The notes beneath the pieces were generated by a model that saw nothing but the letters and a program-made list of their open reading frames with translations, was not told where the DNA came from and searched no databases. The position numbers and the translations under genes are program-made. DNA of 64,000 nt from assembly GCA_013299045.1 (NCBI GenBank), contig JAAFJX010000009.1, positions 84,261 through 148,260 on the forward strand, in the 5' to 3' direction. This DNA is from Cytophagales bacterium. Lineage in GTDB: Bacteria > Bacteroidota > Bacteroidia > Cytophagales > Bernardetiaceae. Below are positions 9,297 through 18,819 of the stretch, in pieces (position 1 is the stretch's first letter; each line of letters starts with the position of its first letter).

Positions 9297-10223
9297 ATGC
9301 CTAATTTAAAGGAAGTCCGAATCAGAATAGCCTCAGTGCATTCTACGCAGCAAATCACTAAGGCCATGAAAATGGTTGCTGCAGCCAAGTTGCGCAAAGC
9401 CCAAAATAATGCGATGCAGTTGCGCCCTTATGCCGATAAATTGGGTTCCATTTTACAGAATGTAAGCGCTACCCTCGACGGTGGAGATTTTGAAAACCCT
9501 TATTCTGAGGTTAGGCCAGTTCAGAATGTATTAATAGTGATTGTAACCTCCGATAAGGGGCTTTGTGGTGGCTTTAATGCCAACGTGGTAAAGTCGGCAA
9601 TAGCTCTTATCAATGAAAAGTATGCTCAGGCTTCTCAGAAAGGTAATATTACCATTTTGCCTGTTGGTAAGAAAGGCTTTGATGCGTTCAAAAAACGTGG
9701 TTTTACTCTCAACTCAGACTTTGCCCTTGTGCTTGGCAAGCGCGATTTTGGTTTTGATGACATCAAGCCTGCTGCCGAATTTGCTATGAATGGCTTTGCC
9801 GAAGGCCGTTTTGATGCTGTAGAAATTATTTACAACGAATTCAAGAACGTAGCCACGCAAGTCGTGCGCCGTGAAGTATTTTTGCCCATAGCACCCAAAA
9901 GCACAGAACAAAGCACCAATCCAAAAGTTGGAACACCCAAAGCCAGTGCTGAACTAGACACAGATTATATTTTTGAACCCAACAAAGTAGATATCCTGAC
10001 TGATTTGATTCCTAAGTCATTAAAAATTACTTTCTATAAGGCTGTATTGGAATCGCTAGCTTCTGAACATGGTGCGCGTATGACAGCTATGGATAAGGCC
10101 ACCGAAAATGCGGGTACACTCCTGCAACAACTGAAACTGACTTATAACCAAACTCGTCAGGCTTACATCACTAAGGAAATTCTTGAAATTGTGGGTGGTG
10201 CAGAAGCTTTGGCTTCTAGCTAA
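9297..10223 (+). CDS. atpG: ATP synthase F1 gamma subunit
   Basis: The gamma subunit is the rotating stalk inside the F1 hexamer and couples proton flow to ATP synthesis. The 308-residue protein has both diagnostic ends: the N-terminal helix VRIRIASVHSTQQITKAMKM (residues 7-26) and the C-terminal helix with EHGARMTAMDKATENAG then LTYNQTRQAYITKEILEIVG. The central Rossmann-like region includes VTSDKGLCGGFN. It is slightly longer than the usual 285-295 residues because of a linker around residues 200-215 rich in Thr/Ser/Lys. No other ATP synthase gene is in the window, so atpG stands apart from an atpA-atpG arrangement. Confidence 0.95.
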   Translation: MPNLKEVRIRIASVHSTQQITKAMKMVAAAKLRKAQNNAMQLRPYADKLGSILQNVSATLDGGDFENPYSEVRPVQNVLIVIVTSDKGLCGGFNANVVKSAIALINEKYAQASQKGNITILPVGKKGFDAFKKRGFTLNSDFALVLGKRDFGFDDIKPAAEFAMNGFAEGRFDAVEIIYNEFKNVATQVVRREVFLPIAPKSTEQSTNPKVGTPKASAELDTDYIFEPNKVDILTDLIPKSLKITFYKAVLESLASEHGARMTAMDKATENAGTLLQQLKLTYNQTRQAYITKEILEIVGGAEALASS

Positions 10224-10238
10224 CACAAGAACCGTTTT

Positions 10239-10973
10239 GTGAAAAAGCAGACGTTTCAGTTTGAATATCCGATATGGAAAATGCTGCCCGATGCTCTCAC
10301 AACGCATCGGGTTTTGTGTGTGTGTAGGTGCGCGCAAACCAAGCAAATACATCTTTACGAATTAGATTTAAATCATCTTGAAAGTCGTCCTTATGGTACT
10401 TTACCTCAAAGTGAATGGTTTGATACACTCTTTTTTGCAGGAGACCATTTGTTCGTGCAGCAGTATGCTTTGGCTAACGTGCCGCGTGTGCAACGATGCG
10501 CCGTATATGAGTTAGACACAATGCAGAACGTTTTTGAACAGGAAGAGGCTTGTTTTGAAGCCTTTGGTGTTTTTTCTTTCAAATGGCGCAAAAACAATGA
10601 CCATAGCCTTGTTACGCAAAACTATTGGAATCCTTCACCACATCAACAAGCACTTGATTTAATCCAAACAAGCCAAAAGGCAGAAAATAAAGAAGAGCAA
10701 ACCTTGATTCTACGTATTCTGCAAAGATATTTACCTAATGAGCAAGCAACAGGGATTTTTGAGGTTTTGGCTCTGGAGGAGTACTTATTCGTCCAGTATG
10801 TTACTGAAAATCAAATCTATCTGGTAGGGCTTGATGCCCAAAAAAGATTTAATCTCAATTTACTTGAAGCAGGCAATCAGCCGTCTTGCTTTTGGCTATA
10901 TGCAGATAAATGGCTTTTTTGCCCTTTACAAGCTACTTTGTATTTGATTACTTTTTCAGAATTTGAGGGCTAG
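10239..10973 (+). CDS. Uncharacterised protein (possibly DUF4905 family)
   Basis: A 244-residue soluble protein starting at a GTG fifteen bases after the atpG stop, so probably cotranscribed with it. The start FEYPIWKMLPD and repeated short beta-strand patterns (QIHLYELDL, LFVQQYALA, CAVYELDT, QIYLVGLDA, LLYADKWLF-like segments) suggest a beta-propeller-like fold. The opening and length recall the Bacteroidota family DUF4905, but I am not certain. No signal peptide, membrane segment or catalytic motif is visible. A strong hairpin terminator follows within 20 bases. Confidence 0.6.
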   Translation: MKKQTFQFEYPIWKMLPDALTTHRVLCVCRCAQTKQIHLYELDLNHLESRPYGTLPQSEWFDTLFFAGDHLFVQQYALANVPRVQRCAVYELDTMQNVFEQEEACFEAFGVFSFKWRKNNDHSLVTQNYWNPSPHQQALDLIQTSQKAENKEEQTLILRILQRYLPNEQATGIFEVLALEEYLFVQYVTENQIYLVGLDAQKRFNLNLLEAGNQPSCFWLYADKWLFCPLQATLYLITFSEFEG

Positions 10974-10988
10974 AATCAGGTCATAAAA

Positions 10989-11019
10989 AAAGAGGCTACT
11001 TTTTTAGAGCAGCCTCTTT
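10989..11019. terminator. Bidirectional rho-independent terminator
   Basis: A perfect 9-bp stem (aaagaggct / agcctcttt) with a 13-base loop lies between the convergent atpG operon and ssrA. The stem ends are A/T tracts on both strands, so it can stop transcription from either side. Confidence 0.8.
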
Positions 11020-11020
11020 G

Positions 11021-11390
11021 TGGAGCCGGAGGGACTTGAACCCTCGTCCAAACAAGAAGATAGTCAAGCCTTCTACATGTTTATCTGCCGTTTAATTGTC
11101 GGGTATTTGTGGGTCGCAGCCACCACATTCGCCTACCTTATTTTCTTGAGTTTCACTAGCGCTCCGAATCACCACGCAAGCTATTTTCTTTGTATCGACG
11201 CTCCATGCTCAGGCCCAAAGAAACGAAAGCCTGTGGAACGTGGCAAATGCCGTTTCACCCGGAAACTAGGCAGCCAATGCGTACTCGTTGTTGTCGAGTA
11301 TATTTGAGAACAGTTTTTCAAGGCCGTCATTCACACCAGCCTACATGCTTATACCTGCTACCTCGCCTGATGTCAAAACCGGTCGGCCCC
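11021..11390 (-). ncRNA. ssrA: Transfer-messenger RNA (ssrA)
   Basis: tmRNA rescues stalled ribosomes and tags the unfinished peptide for degradation. On the minus strand the RNA begins GGGGCCGACCGGTTTTGACA and ends in a tRNA-like TPsiC arm (GGGTTCAAGTCCC) and an acceptor strand CGGCTCC. The 5' GGGGCCG pairs with 3' CGGCTCC over seven positions with one G-U. The internal reading frame ends GAC AAC AAC GAG TAC GCA TTG GCT GCC TAG, giving a tag that finishes DNNEYALAA, the typical YALAA degradation signal. Length is about 370 nt. The CCA end is not encoded. The resume codon could not be fixed. Confidence 0.95.
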
Positions 11391-11419
11391 ATTCATCATC
11401 AAAACGCCGTAACGTTGTG

Positions 11420-11427
11420 CAAATATA
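11420..11427 (-). promoter_or_regulatory. Candidate -7 box for ssrA
   Basis: TATATTTG on the minus strand matches TAnnTTTG and lies about 29 bases upstream of the mature tmRNA 5' end, consistent with a short processed leader. No clear -33 element at the expected spacing. Confidence 0.4.
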
Positions 11428-11497
11428 ACGCAAAAAAAAGAGATAAGTTACCCTTTGGCCAACTATTTTGATGTTTTTTGTGCTAAAACACTGCATA

Positions 11498-11535
11498 AAA
11501 GATAAAAAAATAGGCCAACTCGTAAAAGTCAGCCT
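11498..11535 (-). terminator. Terminator after rpsG
   Basis: On the minus strand an 8-bp stem (aggctgac / gttggcct, two G-U pairs) with an 8-base loop is followed by a T-rich tract. It lies 30 bases downstream of the rpsG stop. Confidence 0.6.
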
Positions 11536-11564
11536 TTCTTTTGTGGGATTGCCTCTAAAAAAAA

Positions 11565-12047
11565 TTAGAAACGGAAGTGAGAGAATGCTTTGTTTGCTTC
11601 TGCCATACGGTGCGTATCGTCTTTCTTTTTAACTGCAGCGCCTTCATTTTTAGAGGCCGCAATGATTTCGGCAGCAAGCCTATCTACCATGCTTTTTTCG
11701 CTGCGTGAGCGTGCATAATTGATGAGCCACTTCATACCCAGACCCACTTTGCGCGTAGGGCGCACTTCGGTAGGTACTTGAAAAGTAGCTCCACCTACAC
11801 GGCGGCTACGTACTTCCAATGCCGGCATAACGTTATTGAGAGCCTTGCGCCAGGTTTCGAGGCCGCTGGCTTCTACGCCACCTTTGGCAAGACGCTCTTC
11901 TACTTTAGTAAGTGCGTCATAAAAAATGCCATAAGCTGTACTTTTTTTACCGTCAAGCATGAGGTTATTTACAAACTTTGTAACCATCACGTCATTGAAT
12001 TTAGGGTCTGGTAAAATTTCCCTTTTTTTAGGCTTCGCTTTTCTCAT
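11565..12047 (-). CDS. rpsG: 30S ribosomal protein S7
   Basis: S7 nucleates the head of the small ribosomal subunit and contacts the E and P sites. The 160-residue protein starts [20 protein letters not shown] and carries the S7 core ([20 protein letters not shown] at about 22-41, [20 protein letters not shown] near 67-86, then YQVP-type FQVPTEVRP). The length matches the family. It follows rpsL on the same strand by 66 bases, the usual str-operon order. fusA and tufA do not follow; a terminator does. Confidence 0.97.
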   Translation of the reverse strand: MRKAKPKKREILPDPKFNDVMVTKFVNNLMLDGKKSTAYGIFYDALTKVEERLAKGGVEASGLETWRKALNNVMPALEVRSRRVGGATFQVPTEVRPTRKVGLGMKWLINYARSRSEKSMVDRLAAEIIAASKNEGAAVKKKDDTHRMAEANKAFSHFRF

Positions 12048-12113
12048 AATTGAAAAAGAGTTAGAGCTGATTTTAATGTTTTAAAATTGCGTGAGATACT
12101 GCCTAAGTTAGAC

Positions 12114-12548
12114 TTACTTCTTTTTGCCTTTTGCTGGCGCACCTTTCGCTGGCGCACCTTTTGCACCCGCTGCTTGTGGCTTAGGCTTCTTGGTGCCGTA
12201 CTTAGAACGAGACTGACGACGGCCGTCCACACCTGCCGTATCCAAAGCACCGCGAACGATGTGGTAACGAACACCAGGAAGGTCTTTTACCCTACCACCG
12301 CGAATCAACACGATAGAGTGCTCCTGAAGGTTGTGTCCTTCACCAGGTATGTAAGCAATAACCTCTTGGGAATTGGTGAGGCGAACCTTAGCCACTTTGC
12401 GAAGCGCAGAGTTAGGCTTTTTGGGGGTTGTGGTGTAAACCTTTGTGCAAACCCCTCTTCGTTGAGGGCAGCTATCTAATGCAGGTGATTTAGATTTCAC
12501 CGTTTGCATGACACGACCTTTACGAATTAACTGCTGAATGGTAGGCAT
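12114..12548 (-). CDS. rpsL: 30S ribosomal protein S12
   Basis: S12 lies at the decoding centre and controls translational accuracy. The 144-residue protein has the full S12 core, including [30 protein letters not shown] and [13 protein letters not shown]. The lysines associated with streptomycin sensitivity (in PKKPNS and RVKDLP) are wild type. The C-terminal tail after KYGTKKP is extended by an Ala/Gly/Lys/Pro repeat (GAPAK twice) ending KKK, longer than in most bacteria. First gene of the rpsL-rpsG unit, behind a perfect phylum-type promoter. Confidence 0.97.
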   Translation of the reverse strand: MPTIQQLIRKGRVMQTVKSKSPALDSCPQRRGVCTKVYTTTPKKPNSALRKVAKVRLTNSQEVIAYIPGEGHNLQEHSIVLIRGGRVKDLPGVRYHIVRGALDTAGVDGRRQSRSKYGTKKPKPQAAGAKGAPAKGAPAKGKKK

Positions 12549-12642
12549 TGTAGAAACGCTTTTTAGAAATATCTGTTCGTTGAACGAATTGAAAATCAGC
12601 TACTTTTGCAACTCTTGGGAACAATCTATGTTCTTTGGATTG

Positions 12643-12673
12643 CAAATGTATGAATAGTTTTGCCACTTGCAAA
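12643..12673 (-). promoter_or_regulatory. Promoter of rpsL-rpsG
   Basis: On the minus strand TTTG (12670-12673), a 19-base spacer and TACATTTG (12643-12650) give an exact match to the -33/-7 consensus of this phylum. It lies about 95 bases upstream of the rpsL start, leaving a leader long enough for regulation. No S12/S7 binding structure was identified. Confidence 0.75.
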
Positions 12674-12887
12674 CTTTTTTCCTTTTTTGTTGCAAATCTT
12701 TTTGTCTATTTGCTAAGAGGTTATGCGCTTGTCTGTAGCAAAATTTGTGAGAAACCATTAGAGTTTTAACTGATATTGTTCTGATAATAAAATGGTTATA
12801 TGAAATATTTTGTAGAGGCATCAACAAAATGTAGCGGGAATGCGCATGATATATCCTGAGGCCGAGAAGTTTTGCAAGGGCTGTAGA

Positions 12888-13208
12888 TAGTCGTCCCTTA
12901 AAAAGTCGGCATGAGAACAAGCACATCAATTGATTGATATGATTTGTCTGCTTTAGGAACACCCTCATGATTTTTGGGTAGCTTTTTCTCTGATTGGGCG
13001 CTTTTATAAAACATAGTTGCACATAAAATCTCACCCTCTGACAGTTCGAGCCATTCGCTTTTGTCTGATGCGAGGCAGGGCTTAAAAGCCCTTGAGATTT
13101 TGCCAGTTATTTGACAAAGCAGCTTAAAAACTAAGCTATTTTGAAGATGAAATGCTTGTTTAATTTGCTGATAATAAAGACCTTATATGTATTTTGAGGG
13201 GGCGACTA
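12888..13208. mobile_element. Family A mobile repeat (321 bp)
   Basis: The left end tagtcgtcccttaaaaagtc and right end atgtattttgagggggcgac then ta are inverted family A termini. Inside are attgattgatatgattt, the tctcaccctctgaca block, gcctcgcatcagac in complement, and aagatgaaatgcttgtttaa. It occupies most of the gap between rpsL and the cytochrome assembly gene. The open frames crossing it look accidental. Confidence 0.85.
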
Positions 13209-13280
13209 TGCGGGCGAACATTTCTTGAGCGCACAAATGACTTAAAAAAGTGCTTATATGTTGTTACACCTTTCTGTCAT

Positions 13281-15800
13281 TTAAGCATTGGCGCGCCGCC
13301 AGTCTGCAAAGCGCTGCCAAACCGCTATAAGTGTGCCTAGCCCCATAAGGATAGTGCCTATCCAGAGAATATTCACAAAAGGCTTGTTCAGCGCCTTAAT
13401 AATGACCCAATCTTTTTGAGTACTCTGCACGGAAAACTTAAAGCGGTTAGTTGTTGGATTAATGTTTTCAAAGACCATTCTGATACCTGCTGCTTCCGAA
13501 ATTTCAGGTGGACGGCTCGCCATATTGCCTTTTAGCTTGAATTTAGGACGAAGCTCATAGTCTATGCCGTTGTCTAGAATCCTTACCTTGGCATAAATCA
13601 AAAAATCTTCATCTGCTTCTGGCTGAGCTTTAGAAACTTCTTCCAAGACTGCAATAAAGTCATTGACCACAAAAGTGTCTCTTAGAGCTACTTCAAATGT
13701 GTCCGCCTTGCTCCATTTGACTTCCTTGTCAGGGTCTGGTATATTTGAAAGATGCGCATACAAGTCGCCAGCCCAGAAATGCTGTATGTCAGGGCTGGCT
13801 GCCGTGCCCATATCTGGGTTCAGTTGTACGCGCGGGAAGAGCGTAAATTTTTTACCTTTTTCGTCCACCAAATCCACTTCGTAATAAGTATTTTCGCCAT
13901 AAACCTGAAGCGTATCCCCTTTTTTAGCTATCAGGCTGCTGTCTTTGTCAAAAATATTCTTTCTAGCTATCATGCGCTCATTTTTAGGTAGTATCTGAAC
14001 ATCATCGCGGTTAATGTAACCTCGTGCGTTGCGTGAGTCCACACGGGGGCCTTTATAGGTAATGGTGTAAGCCTGCATTTTTTGAGGCGTGTTTCTAAAA
14101 AGTAGCAAGTTGTTTTTATTGGTTTCGTCCGAAAACTCTTTGCTATAAAGCAAGCCCGTGGTATTCAGAGAGATAACCTCAGAAAAGGCAGAAGAAATGA
14201 GTATGCCAACAAGCATAAGCGCAACGCCCACATGCGCAACTGCCCCGCCTGACAGACGCGCACCGCTGCGCCCAATGCGTATGAGTACGGCTGTGTTGGA
14301 CACAAGCGAGTAAATAGCTGCCGTCAGAAGGCTAATTTGCTGCCAGTCTTTGATTCCTTGCGCATAGATGATACCAGCCGAGACCAACATGGTCAGCATA
14401 AGCGGAATGGCTAATAAGTCTAATAAATTTTTTGCCTCAGCACGATTCCACCAGAAGAATTGGGCAGTAGCAGACAAGAGCGCCACGCCAAAACCAAACC
14501 AAAGCTGAAATTTGGTATAAAACTCTACTTGGTCGGCGGGCGGCGCTACGTTCGAGGCGATACCAAAGTTTTTAAGCAAAGCATTGTAAACAGGTATGGA
14601 AGTGGGTACTAATACCTGAAAGGCAGCTAAACAGAGTACGAGTGCGCCCATAAAAACCCAAAACTCACCGCTATAAACAGACACCTCTTTTTCTGATTCA
14701 GGAAAAGCCTTCCAAGCATAAGCCATATAAGCGATAGCCACCAGCGTAAAGAACAATAGATAAATCAAAAGCTGGCCAGAAAGCCCCAGGTCAGTAAAAG
14801 AATGGACGGAAGCATTGCCCAATATGCCGCTGCGAGTCAAAAAAGTAGAGTAGAGAATCAGAATAAAAGTGCTGGCTACTAAAATGGCTGCCCATTTGCT
14901 GGCTGAAGGCCGTCGTCTTTCCGAAAACATGAGGTGAACAGCCCCTACCAGAACAAGCCAAGGCACATATACCGCATTCTCTACGGGGTCCCAATTCCAA
15001 TAACCTTCAAAATTCAGCGTTTCGTAAGCCCAGTAAGCGCCCATCATAATGCCTATGCCCAAAACAGCTACACCCAAAAGCCCCCACGGCAAGGCGGGTT
15101 TTATCCAATCCGAGACCATTTTTTTTTGCATTCCGCCTATCAAAAAAGCAAAAGGCACAAGCGTAATGGCGAAGCCCAAAAAGAGCGTAGGAGGGTGAAT
15201 GACCATCCAATAATTTTGTAAAAGAGGGTTCAGACCATTGCCATCAGTAGGCACAAAGGCAGGATTCATCTTAAAAATTGGAGCATTAGGCATAGCATCT
15301 TTCAGCAAAATAAAAGGCGAACTGCCAATTTTGACCTCTAGATACGGAATAACTACGCCCAAAATCATAGAACACAAAAACGCTTGCACACTCGCAAAAA
15401 CCCACATAACGCTGGACTCCCAGGCGGCAGAGCGCCTAACGACGAAAAAGGCCAAAACAACGTGCCAAAAAATCCAGAGTAAAAAACTGCCTTCCTGCCC
15501 CTCCCAAAAGCAGGAAATCATGTAATAAACAGGCAGGTTATTAGATGAGTGACTCCAAACGTAATGATAGGTATAATTATGGGTATAGATAAGGCTAAAA
15601 AGAGTTAGAATAATCGCCAATACGCATACAGCGTGTGCTCCAAATGACCATCTTGCCAAGCCCTGCCATGTTTTGGCATTGTTAGAGTCATTTTTTTGAT
15701 GAGCTATTTCTACATTGTAGTAAGCAACTGCAGCCAGAACAGCACTAACAAATGCAGTTATAACAAATAAATGGCCTAGAAAGCCGGGTAAATTATCCAT
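13281..15800 (-). CDS. ccmF: Cytochrome c assembly protein, CcmF/NrfE (CcsA) type
   Basis: An integral membrane haem-handling protein for attaching haem to c-type cytochromes. The 839-residue protein has about fifteen membrane helices. It carries the CcmF-type segment FWEGQEGSFLLW (98-109), the loop NYWMVIHPPTLFLGF (196-210) and the Trp-rich haem-binding motif GYWNWDPVENAVYVPWL (266-282). A large periplasmic domain (about residues 560-800) precedes the last helix. A CcmF-like protein is longer than the CcsA of system II. The upstream 168-residue membrane protein is 35 bases away and likely cotranscribed. A c-type cytochrome with CTSCH is encoded at 30575, a possible client. Confidence 0.9.
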   Translation of the reverse strand: MDNLPGFLGHLFVITAFVSAVLAAVAYYNVEIAHQKNDSNNAKTWQGLARWSFGAHAVCVLAIILTLFSLIYTHNYTYHYVWSHSSNNLPVYYMISCFWEGQEGSFLLWIFWHVVLAFFVVRRSAAWESSVMWVFASVQAFLCSMILGVVIPYLEVKIGSSPFILLKDAMPNAPIFKMNPAFVPTDGNGLNPLLQNYWMVIHPPTLFLGFAITLVPFAFLIGGMQKKMVSDWIKPALPWGLLGVAVLGIGIMMGAYWAYETLNFEGYWNWDPVENAVYVPWLVLVGAVHLMFSERRRPSASKWAAILVASTFILILYSTFLTRSGILGNASVHSFTDLGLSGQLLIYLLFFTLVAIAYMAYAWKAFPESEKEVSVYSGEFWVFMGALVLCLAAFQVLVPTSIPVYNALLKNFGIASNVAPPADQVEFYTKFQLWFGFGVALLSATAQFFWWNRAEAKNLLDLLAIPLMLTMLVSAGIIYAQGIKDWQQISLLTAAIYSLVSNTAVLIRIGRSGARLSGGAVAHVGVALMLVGILISSAFSEVISLNTTGLLYSKEFSDETNKNNLLLFRNTPQKMQAYTITYKGPRVDSRNARGYINRDDVQILPKNERMIARKNIFDKDSSLIAKKGDTLQVYGENTYYEVDLVDEKGKKFTLFPRVQLNPDMGTAASPDIQHFWAGDLYAHLSNIPDPDKEVKWSKADTFEVALRDTFVVNDFIAVLEEVSKAQPEADEDFLIYAKVRILDNGIDYELRPKFKLKGNMASRPPEISEAAGIRMVFENINPTTNRFKFSVQSTQKDWVIIKALNKPFVNILWIGTILMGLGTLIAVWQRFADWRRANA

Positions 15801-15835
15801 AAGTAAGTTAGACGGGAAACCAATAGACTAGGTTT

Positions 15836-16342
15836 TTATTGTACAGCTAACAGTTCGCGGACGTTTTCTGTTTTATTAAAAATGAAATAAAACGCGCCAA
15901 GCCATGCCAGCAGCAAAATTAGTTCTAAAACAATTACCAAGTGTAACTGATAGTGCATATAAACGTCATTGAAATCTATGATTATGCCCATGATAGTCAT
16001 AATGAGGGCGTTAAAAAGAAATGCAAGCCCTTTAGTCCAGTCATTGAGCATCTCAAAAAGCAAACGCCTAGTTTGAGTATTTGTAAGCCAAATAGCTTTT
16101 TGAGGAATGGGCAGTTTGTCCGAAGCCAATGGGTAAACACGGCCTGTAATCATAAAAAGTAAGTTTGAAAGCATAAAAATACTCAATGAACCGTAAAAAA
16201 AGTGGTTCTTGGTTATGGCATGACTAAAAAAGGACTCGCTAAAAGGCAAAACCATTAACTCTGGTGCGTTGGCATGATTAAATAGCAAAAGCCCCAAAAA
16301 CAAGAACAGAGAAATAAGCCAAAACGCTTTTGCAATCTTCAT
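15836..16342 (-). CDS. Uncharacterised four-helix membrane protein
   Basis: A 168-residue hydrophobic protein with helices at about residues 5-23, 47-68, 105-124 and 133-154. No family is recognised. It ends 35 bases before the CcmF-type gene on the same strand, so an accessory role in cytochrome assembly or respiration is possible but rests only on position. Starts at an ATG followed by a short basic stretch (MKIAK). Confidence 0.65.
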   Translation of the reverse strand: MKIAKAFWLISLFLFLGLLLFNHANAPELMVLPFSESFFSHAITKNHFFYGSLSIFMLSNLLFMITGRVYPLASDKLPIPQKAIWLTNTQTRRLLFEMLNDWTKGLAFLFNALIMTIMGIIIDFNDVYMHYQLHLVIVLELILLLAWLGAFYFIFNKTENVRELLAVQ

Positions 16343-16368
16343 ATATAGCCTTTGTTTAAAATCAGCCG

Positions 16369-16376
16369 CAAAGCTA
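16369..16376 (-). promoter_or_regulatory. Candidate -7 box upstream of the membrane protein/ccmF unit
   Basis: TAGCTTTG on the minus strand fits TAnnTTTG, 26 bases before the ATG at 16342. A TTG lies about 23 bases upstream, slightly too far. Confidence 0.35.
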
Positions 16377-16607
16377 GTAAAAATGATTCAAAAATTATAC
16401 AATTTACAACATGAATTATATGCCAACTGCTTGCTGTAACTAAAAATCTTCCTGTTAGTTTTTTCGCGAAGCCTTGCAAAGTGTGTCAAAAAGGCGTTAC
16501 TTTGGCAATCCTTGCAGCCTTATGGGGGTAAGATACTCTCCAAATTATTGAATTTGAAGCATAAGCAGGTATGCAAAGAAACAAGTCTTAGTTTTCGGAT
16601 AAACGTT

Positions 16608-17462
16608 ATGTCTTACTCATTTGAAAAACAATTCCAAAAACTCATAGCGGCTGTTGCGTTTTCGCCACGCATGGAAGCCAACTTATGCGAACTGGGACGC
16701 ATACAACGACATTTTGGCTCTGAAGTTACGCTTATACACGTAGGCGAGCGCACCTCGGACAAAGAAAAGGCGATTCAGAATGTTTGTGATAAAGTTGGCC
16801 TTCATCAGGTTAAACTGGTTTGGACTTTGGGCAATCCTGTCAAACAGATTTTAAATGTTTGTGCAGCTGCCCGTGCAGACCTTTTGGTTACTGGTGCGCT
16901 TTATAAAGAGGGTTTTTTTGAATATTATATTGGCTCAGTAGCAAGGCAAATTATACGCAAAGCGCCTTGTTCGGTGTTGGTCATGCCCGAGCCAGAGCTA
17001 GAACCCTCGCCTTTCAAGCGCATTGGTATTAATTTCAATGAAGGCAGGGATACCCGCCGTTTAGGTCATCTTGGTATAGAACTCGCTTACAAAGAAAGTT
17101 CTGAAACTCTTTTTATGAGTAAAGAGGTTACAAAAGGCTTTTTAAGTGCCGTGATGAGCAAGAACATGAGCCAAGAGGAAATCAATGAACTACAGGAGGA
17201 CATTCGGGCAGAGGAGTCGCAGGTATTTAACCCTTTTTTAGAGCTTAGCCGCGAACTGCGCGTTCCTACCAAAACAGAACTGCTTTTTGGAAAGTCTGGC
17301 TATGAAATCAGGAACTTTGCGCTTGAAAACCTCTTAGATTTATTGATAATTCAAGCACCTGAAAAATCCTTCGGGCTTTTTGACAGACTTTTTCAGCACG
17401 ACCTCGAGTATATTTTGGAAGAGCTCCCTTGTAATTTGCTCATTCTTAAAGATATTCACTAA
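16608..17462 (+). CDS. Tandem universal stress protein (UspA family)
   Basis: A 284-residue cytosolic protein with two UspA-like halves. ATG 16608 (MSYSFEKQFQKLIAAVAFSP) is preferred over a start 96 bases upstream, because it gives the usual short strand before the fold. The first half has VTLIHVGE and the end motif GSVARQIIRKAPCSVLVMPE (about residues 130-149). The second half starts KRIGINFNEG but lacks a clear nucleotide-binding G-2X-G-9X-G/S/T pattern and ends CNLLILKD. It lies five bases upstream of a monovalent cation/proton antiporter gene, a common pairing in which the Usp domain may sense nucleotides or stress for the transporter. Confidence 0.85.
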   Translation: MSYSFEKQFQKLIAAVAFSPRMEANLCELGRIQRHFGSEVTLIHVGERTSDKEKAIQNVCDKVGLHQVKLVWTLGNPVKQILNVCAAARADLLVTGALYKEGFFEYYIGSVARQIIRKAPCSVLVMPEPELEPSPFKRIGINFNEGRDTRRLGHLGIELAYKESSETLFMSKEVTKGFLSAVMSKNMSQEEINELQEDIRAEESQVFNPFLELSRELRVPTKTELLFGKSGYEIRNFALENLLDLLIIQAPEKSFGLFDRLFQHDLEYILEELPCNLLILKDIH

Positions 17463-17467
17463 TTGCT

Positions 17468-18733
17468 ATGAAGCTAGACCATCACGAGATAGTATCCCTG
17501 CTCATACTGCTAAGTGTGCTGCTGCTTATGGCGCGGCTCATGGGCGAGTTGGCGCGTAAACTCAACTTTCCGGTGGTGGTGGGCGAAATTCTGGCTGGTG
17601 TTGTTCTTGGCCCTTCGCTTTTGGGTATGGTTGCACCAGAGTGGTATGCCGCTTTTTATGCAGATACTGGCCAAATGCCGCTTGCTTTTGATGGTTTTAG
17701 GACTATTGCTGTCGTGCTTCTGCTCTTTGTGGCTGGCCTAGAAATAGAACTGCCATTGCTCTGGCACTATGGCCGCGCATCAATGAAAATTAGCCTGCTA
17801 GGCATGACAATTCCCTTTCTGATTGGTTTTGGAGCAGCTTATTATTTCCCCGATTTTTTTGAAGATTATCGTCGCTCAGACCTCCTTACCTTTTCTTTAT
17901 TCTTAGGAACTGGTATGGCTATCACAGCATTACCCGTCATTGCCAAAATTATGATGGACTTGAATATGCTCAAAACACGTTTGGGTATTACAATCATTAC
18001 TTCTGCCATGATAGATGATTTACTCGGCTGGATACTCTTCTCTATTATCTTGTCTATGCTGGGGCGGTCGGGTGAGTCCCATAGTATAACCTATACACTG
18101 GGGCTTACAGTAGGTTTTGTGCTGTTCATGCTGAGCTTTGGCAAACGTATTTTTGATGCCATCTTGCCTTGGATTAACAAGCACTTTGCGTGGCCAGGTG
18201 GTTTCTTATCCATCACAATTTGTCTGGGGCTGCTGGGTGCTGCATTCACGGAATATTTGGGCATACACGCTGTTTTTGGGGCGTTTATTGTCGGGATTGC
18301 TATGGGAGATACTTCTAACCTAACCGAAAAAGCCAAAGAGATTATTCATCAGTTCGTCAATAATTTTTTTGCGCCGCTATTCTTTGCATCAGTGGGGCTA
18401 AAAGTTAATTTTATTGCAAACTTTGACCTCACGCTCACTTTGGTCATCATAGCACTGGCCTTTGTGGGCAAGCTACTTGGCTGCGTAACAGGTGCAAGAA
18501 TTAGCAAATTTTCGCTCAACGACTCCTTGATTATCGGCTTTGGTATGAATGCCCGCGGTGCTATGGAAATTATTTTGGCTACTTTGGCGCTTCAGAACGG
18601 ACTCATTGACGAAAAAATGTTTGTTTCGCTTGTCATCATGGCCTTCGTAACAAGCCTCACTAGCGGCCCTGTTATGCGTAAGCTCTTTAAGCCAGAAGTA
18701 TCTGCTAAAGAAAGCCTATCAAAGGGAGCTTGA
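17468..18733 (+). CDS. Cation:proton antiporter (CPA2/KefB-like)
   Basis: A 421-residue inner-membrane protein with about twelve helices, of the Na+/H+ exchanger-like CPA2 family. Recognisable family features are the N-terminal NFPVVVGEILAGVVLGPSLLG (about 33-53), the paired-acid core helix with SAMIDDLLGW (near residues 178-187), and GMNARGAMEIILATLAL (near 358-374). It lacks C-terminal RCK/TrkA-N domains, so any regulation is likely by the UspA-like protein encoded five bases upstream. K+ or Na+ specificity cannot be told. Followed by a large repeat block. Confidence 0.88.
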   Translation: MKLDHHEIVSLLILLSVLLLMARLMGELARKLNFPVVVGEILAGVVLGPSLLGMVAPEWYAAFYADTGQMPLAFDGFRTIAVVLLLFVAGLEIELPLLWHYGRASMKISLLGMTIPFLIGFGAAYYFPDFFEDYRRSDLLTFSLFLGTGMAITALPVIAKIMMDLNMLKTRLGITIITSAMIDDLLGWILFSIILSMLGRSGESHSITYTLGLTVGFVLFMLSFGKRIFDAILPWINKHFAWPGGFLSITICLGLLGAAFTEYLGIHAVFGAFIVGIAMGDTSNLTEKAKEIIHQFVNNFFAPLFFASVGLKVNFIANFDLTLTLVIIALAFVGKLLGCVTGARISKFSLNDSLIIGFGMNARGAMEIILATLALQNGLIDEKMFVSLVIMAFVTSLTSGPVMRKLFKPEVSAKESLSKGA

Positions 18734-18819
18734 ACCCAAGAAAGTTTAGATTTTTTTCACGAAGTGAATCCAAGCCCTTTATTCCAAACATTGCATTTAT
18801 CAGTTGGATATAAACTATT

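Noticed and set aside
11020..11471. Two plus-strand open frames
   Set aside because: They lie across ssrA and its promoter; the RNA gene explains the region.
12600..13034. 144-codon minus-strand open frame
   Set aside because: It spans the rpsL promoter and most of a family A element. Its sequence is repeated in other A copies and has no protein-like pattern.
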